DNA of 64,000 nucleotides from Sinomicrobium pectinilyticum (GTDB lineage Bacteria > Bacteroidota > Bacteroidia > Flavobacteriales > Flavobacteriaceae): positions 1 to 64,000 of the forward strand of contig NZ_RJTM01000002.1 of assembly GCF_003725735.1 (NCBI RefSeq), given 5' to 3'. Of this stretch, positions 17,675 to 25,045 are shown in pieces. How positions within the stretch are numbered: position 1 is the stretch's first letter; the number at the start of each line of letters is the position of its first letter. Made by a program: the position numbers and the translations under genes. The notes under the pieces are model-generated. The model made no database searches. It was not told where the DNA came from and saw only the letters and a program-made list of their open reading frames with translations.

Positions 17675-17703
17675 AAAAGGAGCGGTTTTAGGCCGCTCCT
17701 TTT
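17675..17703. terminator. Bidirectional terminator
   Basis: 11-bp perfect stem AAAAGGAGCGG / CCGCTCCTTTT between the convergent immunophilin and peroxiredoxin genes, with A and T tracts on both sides. Confidence 0.88.
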
Positions 17704-17721
17704 CTGATTGAAACTAACTAA

Positions 17722-18363
17722 CTAATTCAGGTTGGGCTGGGGAGTTAGCCGGAGGTAAGGCTTTACTTCCCTGAACCCTTTGGTGAATATACCGGTAGCC
17801 TCCTCGTTGGAAACGGAAGGGACAATGACCACTTCATCTCCGTGTTTCCAGTTTGCGGGCGTGGCCACCTTATGATATTGTGTGAGCTGGAGCGAATCGA
17901 TAACCCGGAGCAGTTCGTCAAAATTCCTGCCTGTCGATGCCGGGTAGGTGATCATCAGTTTTATGGTTTTATCCGGTCCTATGATGTATACGGAACGTAC
18001 GGTTGCCGTTGCACTTGCATTAGGGTGTATCATGTCGTAAAGGGTGGCTATTTTCCTGTCCTCATCCGCAATGATAGGGAAGTTTACCGACGTGTTCTGG
18101 GTTTCGTTAATATCCTTGATCCACCCTTTGTGCGATTCTACACCGTCTACACTTAATGCCAGTACCTTTACATTCCTCTTGTCAAACTCGGCTTTGTATT
18201 TTGCAGCCGCACCAAGTTCTGTGGTACAAACCGGGGTATAATCTGCCGGGTGAGAGAATAAGATTCCCCATCCGTCTCCCAGATATTCATAAAAATCGAT
18301 CTCCCCTTCGGAGGTCTGTGCTTTAAAGTTGGGAGCTTTGTCTCCTAATCGTATTGTGCTCAT
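17722..18363 (-). CDS. Peroxiredoxin, 1-Cys (Prx6) type
   Basis: A 213-residue thiol peroxidase that reduces hydrogen peroxide and organic hydroperoxides in the cytoplasm. The peroxidatic cysteine is Cys46 in the conserved PADYTPVCTTEL motif. No resolving cysteine follows, and the long C-terminal domain (KVATPANWKHGDEVVIVPSVS) is typical of the Prx6 group, so an outside thiol must recycle it. Single gene, convergent with the immunophilin gene. Confidence 0.94.
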   Translation of the reverse strand: MSTIRLGDKAPNFKAQTSEGEIDFYEYLGDGWGILFSHPADYTPVCTTELGAAAKYKAEFDKRNVKVLALSVDGVESHKGWIKDINETQNTSVNFPIIADEDRKIATLYDMIHPNASATATVRSVYIIGPDKTIKLMITYPASTGRNFDELLRVIDSLQLTQYHKVATPANWKHGDEVVIVPSVSNEEATGIFTKGFREVKPYLRLTPQPNLN

Positions 18364-18810
18364 ATCTTCGTTCTTTTTATTAAACTATTTAGCCTATAAA
18401 GTTACTAGAGTAAAATGGAAAAAAGAAATTTTCCCTGTAAAATATTTGTTAATGCCAAAAGAAGGAGTGGATATTGCCAGGGCAAACGCATTATATACGG
18501 GAGGAGTGGTAATTGGTAAGAAGTAAGAGTGTTACATTCGGGTTTGAGGAGTCCTGATATATCGGGATGGAGTCGGGGGGATTGTTCTTTTGTTACAAGT
18601 TATAAGTTACAAGTTACAAGTTGCAGGTTTGGGTTCTGAGCCCAGAAAGTAAACCTGCAACCTGGAATTCTAAACGTTGCAATTATTAGTTTTTTTTGAA
18701 TCCGTTTTCCCTGTGGATATTGCTAATATTTGTACGGGATCATTTTTTCGGATTAATAGCCCGGTACTCTGCAAATAACTTTTTAATTTTGAGAGTTATA
18801 AGGAACAGCT
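18364..18810. other. Repeat-rich intergenic region
   Basis: No gene. CCAGGGCAAACGCATTATA (18478-18496), the AACCTG/CAAGTT repeats (18595-18668) and the stretch TAAACGTTGCAATTATTAG with poly-T (18672-18700) follow in the same order as in the 6478-6850 region, so the two are diverged copies of one composite repeat. TAATTTTG at 18784-18791 is a -7 candidate for the next gene. Confidence 0.65.
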
Positions 18811-19344
18811 ATGGAAAAATTACAATACCCGATCGGGAAGTTTGCCGCCCCGGTACATATAGGCCAAGAAGAAACAGCGGCCTGGACCGCAGTGCTGGAA
18901 ACTTTTCCGGGGCGACTGGAAAAACTGGTAAAGGAATTGACAGATACACAACTGGATACCCCTTACCGGCCGGGCGGATGGACGGTCCGCCAGGTGGTAC
19001 ATCACCTGTATGACAGTCATACCAACAGTTATGTCCGTTTTAAATGGACATTAACCGAAGACTCGCCGGTTATAAAAGCGTATTTTGAAGATCGCTGGGC
19101 AGAACTGCCCGATACGAAATCTGCCCCCGTAACATTGGCATTAGACGGTTTAAGGGCACTGCACGCCAAATGGGTTTACCTGCTTAACGGGCTGGAGGAA
19201 AGTGATCTGCAAAGAACATTTATTCACCCGGCAGGTAACAGGAAGGTCACATTGGCCGAAAATATCGGTATTTATGCCTGGCATTGCAATCATCATTACA
19301 TGCATATCCGGAATCTGCTCGAGAGAAACGGATGGCTTTCCTGA
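18811..19344 (+). CDS. DinB/YfiT-family putative metal-dependent hydrolase
   Basis: A 177-residue protein of the DinB-fold YfiT/BstA group. It starts with the typical LQYPIGKF, has GGWTVRQVVHHLYDSHTNSY (first histidine ligand near 64-65), and ends with IGIYAWHCNHHYMHI, which supplies the other metal-binding histidines. Bacillus members act as bacillithiol S-transferases, so a thiol-transferase role is possible; whether this organism makes bacillithiol cannot be seen here. Neighbours are thiol-redox proteins (Prx and a thioredoxin-like protein). Confidence 0.88.
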   Translation: MEKLQYPIGKFAAPVHIGQEETAAWTAVLETFPGRLEKLVKELTDTQLDTPYRPGGWTVRQVVHHLYDSHTNSYVRFKWTLTEDSPVIKAYFEDRWAELPDTKSAPVTLALDGLRALHAKWVYLLNGLEESDLQRTFIHPAGNRKVTLAENIGIYAWHCNHHYMHIRNLLERNGWLS

Positions 19345-19376
19345 TCCGGGACCGGTACAACTTTTTGTGGAAAATA

Positions 19377-19934
19377 TTATTTCTTCCATTTTATATTACA
19401 CCCGATGCTCGGTTTTTGTATTTCCGGGACTTTCTCTCCCTTTAAAAGGGCATCGAGGGCCGCCCTCATATCCTTTCCCGTTACGGGGATTCCGTTTCCC
19501 GGCCGGGAATCGTCCAGCTGTCCCCGGTAAACAAGTTGGAGGGCCTTGTCAAAAATGTAAAAGTCCGGGGTGCATGCCGCGTCATAGGCTTTCGCCGTTT
19601 CTTGTGTTTCATCGTACAGATACGGGAACGGAAAGCCTTGTTCCCGGGCATTTTCTGCCATGAGCCCGGGAGCGTCATCCGGATAATTCTCTGCATCGTT
19701 ACTGGAGACAGCGGCAAAGCCGATCCCTTTCCCCCCGTAATCCGTGGCAAGCCTCGTGATCTCCGGATTCACGTGCTTTACAAACGGGCAGTGATTGCAG
19801 ATGAACATGATTACCGTGGCTGTTTCTCCCCGTATATCCGAAAGGGAAATATTTTTTCCGGAAACAGTATCCGGCAGGTCGAATTCCGGTGCCCTGGTCC
19901 CCAGGGCGAGCATATTGCTGGGTGTTCTTGCCAT
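19377..19934 (-). CDS. Thioredoxin-fold protein (AhpC/TSA-like, CNHC motif)
   Basis: A 185-residue protein of the AhpC/TSA thioredoxin superfamily. The redox-type motif is FICNHCPFVKH (Cys46 and Cys49), and the cis-proline segment is TPDFYIFD. There is no signal peptide, so it is cytoplasmic. Members with CNHCPFV are common in Bacteroidota and cyanobacteria and have no firm substrate; a peroxiredoxin or disulfide-reductase role is likely. It is convergent with the YfiT-like gene, only 32 bases apart. Confidence 0.88.
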   Translation of the reverse strand: MARTPSNMLALGTRAPEFDLPDTVSGKNISLSDIRGETATVIMFICNHCPFVKHVNPEITRLATDYGGKGIGFAAVSSNDAENYPDDAPGLMAENAREQGFPFPYLYDETQETAKAYDAACTPDFYIFDKALQLVYRGQLDDSRPGNGIPVTGKDMRAALDALLKGEKVPEIQKPSIGCNIKWKK

Positions 19935-20379
19935 GATTTGTCAGATTTTTGTTAGAAATGACTTTTCCATAAGGTAATAAGCCTTACGTAATAAGAGGAC
20001 CGAAGTTACGAATTTGTGCTTTTCAGGGCAAACGTATCCGGAATTGATGTGCAGGTTTTTAGTTATCGCACGGAGGTTCACAGAGCGGGCGCAAAGATCC
20101 GCAAAATGTAACTATTCGCATACCTCTGCGTTTTCTTTGCGTATCCCTGCGTAATAACTTCTTACCGTGGTTATCCGCAGGAGGTCAAGTCTGCTTTTTG
20201 AAGATGCTCTAATCCCTTCCGGCAGTTTTCCTTTGATATTTTATATGTGCAGAGCAGGGATAATTGAAAATATCGTAAATTGTAGTGGCTTACTCACTAA
20301 GTGTCCCGGTAATTATCGGGATTGCCCCGAGGTAGTTGACTTAAAAATATTGATATGTTACCTATAAACAATTCCGATT
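19935..20379. other. Intergenic region with imperfect palindrome and 30-bp repeat
   Basis: No gene. An imperfect inverted repeat spans about 20061-20159 (AGTTATCGCACGGAGG at the left, CTGCGTAATAACT at the right). The second copy of the 30-bp dispersed repeat lies at 20310-20339, about 40 bases before the next gene. Confidence 0.6.
20310..20339. repeat. 30-bp dispersed repeat, copy 2
   Basis: Matches 12093-12122 at 29 of 30 positions. Both copies read TAATTATCGGGATTGCC and end in CGAGGTAGTTGA. Confidence 0.85.
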
Positions 20380-20844
20380 ATGAAAACATTGCAACAATGG
20401 TTCGACGATTATGCCGTTAGCCACCAGAACAAGACCAACAAGAAGATCCATTACATTTGTGTGCCGGCCATCTTTTTTTCCATAGTGGGTTTGCTGATGA
20501 GTATTCCGGCCGGTCTGCCGCAACGAATATGGCCCGGTGAAAATCCGTATGTAGAAAACTGGGCCGTAGTTGTTCTGATCCTGGTTTTGATCTTTTATGC
20601 CCGTTTATCCCTTTCCATGGCATTCAAGATACTGTTATTTTCCGCATTGTGTATCATCGTCAATATCTGGATTTCCCGCATTGCCCCCTTATGGCTGGTA
20701 TCCCTTCTTATTTTTGCCGTTGCATGGGTGGGACAGTTCTATGGGCATAAGATAGAAGGGAAGAAGCCCTCTTTTCTGAAGGACATTCAGTTCCTGCTGA
20801 TAGGTCCGGCCTGGGTGATACAGAATCTTTTTAAAAAGGCATAG
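20380..20844 (+). CDS. Mpo1-like (DUF962) membrane protein
   Basis: A 154-residue inner-membrane protein with about four helices. The conserved polar motifs of the Mpo1/YGL010w family are present: WFDDYAVSHQNKTNKKIHYICVP at the N-terminus, and WVGQFYGHKIEGKKPS near residue 120. The yeast homologue Mpo1 is an Fe(II) dioxygenase that removes a carbon from 2-hydroxy fatty acids. The histidines at His15, His24 and in FYGH match the expected metal ligands. A role in oxidation of hydroxylated membrane lipids is therefore an inference. Confidence 0.85.
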   Translation: MKTLQQWFDDYAVSHQNKTNKKIHYICVPAIFFSIVGLLMSIPAGLPQRIWPGENPYVENWAVVVLILVLIFYARLSLSMAFKILLFSALCIIVNIWISRIAPLWLVSLLIFAVAWVGQFYGHKIEGKKPSFLKDIQFLLIGPAWVIQNLFKKA

Positions 20845-20911
20845 AAAATTATTTGTTTTCCGTGTTATTGTTCGTAATTTTAAAGAAATCGATCTGCCAA
20901 ATATTTACGCC

Positions 20912-21214
20912 ATGAAGAATGCTTATGATACATTGTCGCAAGCCATTGCGGAACTCAAGGAAGAAGGGTTTACGCAGGATTACAACCTGCGGGACAAAGG
21001 CGTGCATAACACCCAGAAAAGCAGTCATATTCCTGCCGAGGATCTCAATGTGCTTAAAATTTATCGCTTCGAAGGTAAATCCAATCCGGATGATAATGCC
21101 GTACTGTATGCTATAGAGACCGCAAAAGGAGAAAGAGGGTTGCTGCTGGATGCCTATGGGGTCTATTCCGGCAATATTTCCAAGGAAATGATGGATAAAC
21201 TTCGTATCCATTAA
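20912..21214 (+). CDS. Conserved hypothetical protein
   Basis: A 100-residue soluble protein beginning MKNAYDTLSQAIAELKEEGFTQDYNL. In Bacteroidota such proteins are often labelled phosphoribosylpyrophosphate synthetase, but I see no PRPP-binding motif, so that name looks wrong. It has a predicted alpha-beta make-up with a conserved LKIYRFEG...NPDDNAVLYAIE core. No partner gene is apparent; it follows the Mpo1-like gene after 67 bases. Confidence 0.72.
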   Translation: MKNAYDTLSQAIAELKEEGFTQDYNLRDKGVHNTQKSSHIPAEDLNVLKIYRFEGKSNPDDNAVLYAIETAKGERGLLLDAYGVYSGNISKEMMDKLRIH

Positions 21215-21545
21215 TTGGTTACGGGTAAAGGGCAGAGCCCTGCTCTCGGTAGCTTCGGGATCAGTACGATATTTTGTTATGTGAAAATTTATAGTTCGGT
21301 TACCTGGTTAATGTATATTATCAGAGTATTGATCTAATGCCTGTTGTCTTACCAGTTGAATAACTTTATACCCCATCATTAAAGAGCCATTTTATTATTT
21401 ATAAAAATACGCTGCACCTTTCGGTGCAAAATAGTAGTGGTCTAGTGCCTGCCCGGGCTCTTTTTAAATACTGCAGGCATGCGTTAAATCCTTTGGAATT
21501 GGGTATTTCTTGTATTAAGTTTGGTGTTTTTAAACAGACTGACAC
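21215..21545. other. Intergenic region before csaA
   Basis: No gene. It holds a small hairpin, GCACC TTTC GGTGC (21414-21427), followed by AAAATAGTAGTGGTC; a diverged copy of the same motif lies at 38919-38950. The csaA promoter closes the region. Confidence 0.55.
21493..21523 (+). promoter_or_regulatory. Promoter of csaA
   Basis: TTG at 21493-21495, 20-base spacer, TAAGTTTG at 21516-21523, 22 bases before the ATG. Confidence 0.78.
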
Positions 21546-21884
21546 ATGGAAGAAATATCCTGGCAAGATTTTGAAAAGGTAGAAATACGCGTAGGGACTA
21601 TCGTAGAAGTAAACGATTTCCCCAAAGCCCGGCGGCCTGCATACCAATTGGTCATAGACTTCGGAGAGACCATAGGCCGGAAAAAATCATCGGCACAGAT
21701 CACTAAAAGATATACGAAAGAAGAGTTGCTGGACCGGCAGGTCGTAGCAGTAGTGAATTTCCCTAAAAAACAGATTGCCAATTTTATGAGCGAGTGCCTT
21801 GTGGTAGGTGCCGTCGGAGAGGAAGGGGATGTGGTATTGCTTGCCCCGGATTTTAAAGTAGAGAACGGGCAGAGAATTGCCTGA
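21546..21884 (+). CDS. csaA: CsaA-type tRNA-binding protein
   Basis: A 112-residue OB-fold protein of the EMAPII/MetRS C-terminal family. Typical motifs are WQDFEKVEIRVGTIVEV, ARRPAYQLVIDFG, GRKKSSAQIT and VVAVVNFPKKQIANFMSECLVVG. CsaA binds tRNA and has been described as a chaperone that can assist protein export. It is monocistronic, with its own promoter, and a short palindromic element separates it from the next, convergent gene. Confidence 0.93.
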   Translation: MEEISWQDFEKVEIRVGTIVEVNDFPKARRPAYQLVIDFGETIGRKKSSAQITKRYTKEELLDRQVVAVVNFPKKQIANFMSECLVVGAVGEEGDVVLLAPDFKVENGQRIA

Positions 21885-21917
21885 CAGTATTTCTCCGCCC
21901 GTTGATAATCCTGAATC

Positions 21918-21996
21918 AGAGCATGTTTAAAGAGGATTGATTGTAGTGAAAAATAATGATGATTTTAGTCAATTGAATTCTTTTTAAACATGCTCT
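21918..21996. mobile_element. Miniature inverted-repeat element, copy 3 (short)
   Basis: 79 bp. The ends are AGAGCATGTTTAAAGAG and, inverted, CTTTTTAAACATGCTCT. The interior (GGATTGATTGTAGTGAAAAA, then TGATGATTTT) matches the complement of the 48414-48595 copy, so this is an internally deleted relative. It abuts the M14 peptidase stop codon and may act as a terminator for the two converging genes. Confidence 0.72.
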
Positions 21997-24506
21997 TACA
22001 TGAACTCGTGGAAATAAACGGCATTCATAAGTAATTTGTTGGTGCCGAACCAGAAAGCCCGGAAGTTGGTATTGTCGGTAAACAGTATTATTTTTCCTTT
22101 GCCCGACTGTTGCACCTTAAACGGTACCGACCCCTTCAGCTGTTCGAGGTTCTCTTCGGAAACGTATCCGCTTACCAGGGGGTTGTCCGTATAGCGGATA
22201 GGATTGTTATAGCTTTGCTTGTCCGGTTCCATAAAGATATTGGTATTGCGGAAGAGGGATATACTGTTGTTTTTGTAACCGAAATTTATGGGGTGTGACC
22301 GGTCTGTTTCCGCTTTGAATATGGCACCCCCGGTGACCTGTGCTCCGCGGAAATCCTGTTGCTCTTCATAGGTTACATTTTTGGCAACGATATCCGTTTT
22401 TCGGAATTCCGTACTTATGAATTCATTCTTTTTCAGCCAGTTTATGGCATTCCGGTAACCGATCAGCGTGCCGCCTTTTTTCACCCAGTTCTGTAGTTTT
22501 TCCTTGATGTTGTTGTTCAGGTTTCCCCCGGTGTTCGTCAGGATAAAGACATTGTACCTGTCGAGGTCTACACGGCTGAAATAGCTTTCGTCTATTTTGG
22601 TGATGGGAATATCGTACCGCTGATCGAACATGTGCCATATTTCCCCGGCATCGTAAGGGGAGATGCCGTTACCGGTAAGGATGGCTACCCGGGGTATTTC
22701 GAGAGTGCCGAACTGGCCGCTGCCGAGATCGGTGCCTATTGCGGAGCCGGTACCTACGCCGTGAATATCTATATGTGCTTCCCGTGCTGTTTCCTGTAAA
22801 AACGCATAGAGTTCATCACTGCTGATACTCTGGTTGTGTACCGGGATCATAATAGTCCCGTAATCATATTCTTTGCCTTCTATGGAAAAAATGCTTCTGC
22901 CTGCTTTTGCGCGGATACCTTTTTGCAATATTTTGTAAAGGGCTTTCGGGGTATAGTATTCATGCCATTCAAAAAGGTATGCGTAATTGCTTTTGGCAGT
23001 AACACTGCCTTCCCGAAGGCGAAGATCGGTAATTTCCGCTCCGCTCCGCGACGTGCTTACCGTGGTATAGTCCACATCAAATGCCAAGGGAAAGGTCCAT
23101 GAGGAGATATCGTAAAAGAGGCTGTCCGTAAACTCGGTGCGGGTCTCGAACATGGCATTGATGATCTTGATATTCTTTTGATTACGGGGAACGACGTAGC
23201 TGAACCCTTTTTTATACAGCTTTCCTTTTTCGGTGAAATCTTCGGCGACCTCGTGGATCCTGATCTGGTGCTTTTTTAGTATTTCCGCAAGGTGCCAGGC
23301 CTTCGCCGCATCCTTTTCATCGCCGAAAACAATGGCTTTCCCCTTGTTCCCGGCCGCTTCCGAACGGGTGTCTTTATAGAAACCGCGCTGATAGTCCAGG
23401 AGTTTCTTCCGCATGTTCCTGGCCGCTTCTAGGGTAGAAAGGGCTGTGGTAAACTGGTTTCTGATGGTAAAAGGAAAAGTGAGGAGCCCGTTCTCACTTT
23501 CCTGTACATGGCCCCTGGAGCTGCCCTGTTCGAAGAGAATACCGATACTGCCGTTTATATCCGGGAAGGTAGAACCTTTTCCGTAGTAAAAATCATCGTA
23601 GTTCTCTTCCGAAAAATAAAGCGACCCGATATTGTCCAGTGCTTTTACATGGAATTGTGCTATTTCCCTGGTCAGTTCCTGGTTCATTTCCGGGGTCAGG
23701 GGATGAACTCTCGAAGGTTCTCCCGGCTGGAAGAAGAACGTGGAGTTCGTTCCCATTTCATGATGGTCGGTGAGGATATTGGGCAACCATTGGTGAAAAC
23801 TCTTTACCCTCACACGGCTTTCCGGTAACTGCACGGGGAGCCAGTCGCGATTCATATCAAACCAGTAGTGATTGGTTCTTCCGCCCGGCCATACTTCGTG
23901 ATATTCCCTTTCGTTATTGTCGGGGTTCAGGTTTTTGCTCCGGTTGGTATTGGCCCAGTAGGCAAAACGTTGCAGTCCGTCCGGATTCAAGGCCGGATCA
24001 AAGAGTATAACAAGGTTATTTAGCAATTCGTCCATTTCCGGTCCCTGTCCTGCCGCAAGATAGTATGCCACGGCCAGTGCCGCATTGGAGCCGCTCGGTT
24101 CGTTACCGTGTATGGAAAATCCCTGGTAGACCACGGCCGGCATATTGTCCGTGCTGAGGTCTTCGCTCCCGGCTTCTGTGAGTTTGATGTGTTCCCGGCG
24201 TATGTTTTCAAGGTTCCGGTGGTTTTCCGGAGAGGTGATCACCAGGAGAGGTAAGGGGCGCCCTTCATAAGTGGTACCGCGGTCTTCGATAGTGATCCGG
24301 TCTGAAGCTGCGGCGAGCACTTTCATGTATTCGATAAGCTTGTCGTGCGTTACGTGCCATTCGCCGACCTCATGCCCGATAATACTTTGTGGTGTAGGAA
24401 TGTCCGTACGGTAGGAGATGTTCTGAGGTAAATAATAATTGAGGTTAACAGCTTCCTGCGCATAGGAAAAATGCACAAGCAAAAAGAGTAGTGCTGATTT
24501 TTTCAT
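21996..24506 (-). CDS. Secreted M14 family zinc carboxypeptidase
   Basis: An 836-residue exported protein; the signal peptide is MKKSALLFLLVHFSYAQ. The N-terminal third is an M14 carboxypeptidase domain: the zinc motif is QGFSIHGNEPSGSNAA (HxxE), followed by LVILFDPALNPDGLQRF and, further on, the third ligand region around NILTDHHEMG. The last 450 residues form a ThuA/glutamine-amidotransferase-like and beta-rich region common in this Bacteroidota group. It probably degrades peptides in the periplasm or outside the cell. Single gene. Confidence 0.9.
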   Translation of the reverse strand: MKKSALLFLLVHFSYAQEAVNLNYYLPQNISYRTDIPTPQSIIGHEVGEWHVTHDKLIEYMKVLAAASDRITIEDRGTTYEGRPLPLLVITSPENHRNLENIRREHIKLTEAGSEDLSTDNMPAVVYQGFSIHGNEPSGSNAALAVAYYLAAGQGPEMDELLNNLVILFDPALNPDGLQRFAYWANTNRSKNLNPDNNEREYHEVWPGGRTNHYWFDMNRDWLPVQLPESRVRVKSFHQWLPNILTDHHEMGTNSTFFFQPGEPSRVHPLTPEMNQELTREIAQFHVKALDNIGSLYFSEENYDDFYYGKGSTFPDINGSIGILFEQGSSRGHVQESENGLLTFPFTIRNQFTTALSTLEAARNMRKKLLDYQRGFYKDTRSEAAGNKGKAIVFGDEKDAAKAWHLAEILKKHQIRIHEVAEDFTEKGKLYKKGFSYVVPRNQKNIKIINAMFETRTEFTDSLFYDISSWTFPLAFDVDYTTVSTSRSGAEITDLRLREGSVTAKSNYAYLFEWHEYYTPKALYKILQKGIRAKAGRSIFSIEGKEYDYGTIMIPVHNQSISSDELYAFLQETAREAHIDIHGVGTGSAIGTDLGSGQFGTLEIPRVAILTGNGISPYDAGEIWHMFDQRYDIPITKIDESYFSRVDLDRYNVFILTNTGGNLNNNIKEKLQNWVKKGGTLIGYRNAINWLKKNEFISTEFRKTDIVAKNVTYEEQQDFRGAQVTGGAIFKAETDRSHPINFGYKNNSISLFRNTNIFMEPDKQSYNNPIRYTDNPLVSGYVSEENLEQLKGSVPFKVQQSGKGKIILFTDNTNFRAFWFGTNKLLMNAVYFHEFM

Positions 24507-24533
24507 GATTATAACGGTTAGTCGGGAATAAAT

Positions 24534-24565
24534 ATAAAAAAACCGCTCCTTTTTAAGGGAACGGT
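24534..24565 (-). terminator. Terminator after the PUR-family gene
   Basis: On the minus strand: an 8-bp stem ACCGTTCC / GGAGCGGT (one G-T pair), followed by seven T residues (A run at 24535-24541 on the plus strand). Confidence 0.85.
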
Positions 24566-24591
24566 CAGAGATTTTAAATAAGTTTTAACGC

Positions 24592-24963
24592 TTATATATC
24601 GTCAAAACTCAAATCCGTAAAACTTTCGCTGGCAGAGACTTCTCCGTTCGACTCGACTTCTTCTTTTTTAAAGTCTTTCTGGTGACGCTCGGAAATTACT
24701 TCTTCTCCTTTTTCGTCTATAACGTAATCGGTCATTTCCCCGAGAATATCCCTAAAGGCATCGAAATCCTCCTTGTACAGATAAATTTTGTGCTTTTTGT
24801 AATGGAAAGAACCATCGTCATGTGTGAATTTTTTACTCTCCGTAATAGTTAGGTAGTAATCTCCTGCTTTGGTCTCCCTTACATCAAAGAAATAAGTTCT
24901 CCTTCCGGCTCGTAATACTTTCGAGAATATTTCATCTTTCTCTAGTAAATCTTTTTCACTCAT
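24592..24963 (-). CDS. PUR-alpha-like DNA/RNA-binding protein (DUF3276)
   Basis: A 123-residue cytoplasmic protein. Residues 9-85 form one PUR repeat (IFSKVLRAGRRTYFFDVRETKAGDYYLTITESKK ... HKIYLYKEDFDAFRDIL); the acidic tail is probably disordered. Single-repeat PUR proteins dimerise to bind purine-rich single-stranded DNA or RNA, as seen in Borrelia. Targets here are unknown. The gene has its own terminator and is separated from the ABC exporter gene by about 80 bases. Confidence 0.9.
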   Translation of the reverse strand: MSEKDLLEKDEIFSKVLRAGRRTYFFDVRETKAGDYYLTITESKKFTHDDGSFHYKKHKIYLYKEDFDAFRDILGEMTDYVIDEKGEEVISERHQKDFKKEEVESNGEVSASESFTDLSFDDI

Positions 24964-25045
24964 AATCCCTCTAATCTTAAAAATTAGTTGTATAGTTAAA
25001 CAGAACCAAAAATGTGAAAAAAAATGAAATGAAGCAACAAAAAAC

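Noticed and set aside
12064-20367. Two short frames (12064-12330 and 20167-20367) sharing a peptide NYRDC-EVVD
   Set aside because: The shared peptide comes from the 30-bp DNA repeat, not from a conserved protein; neither frame has other support.
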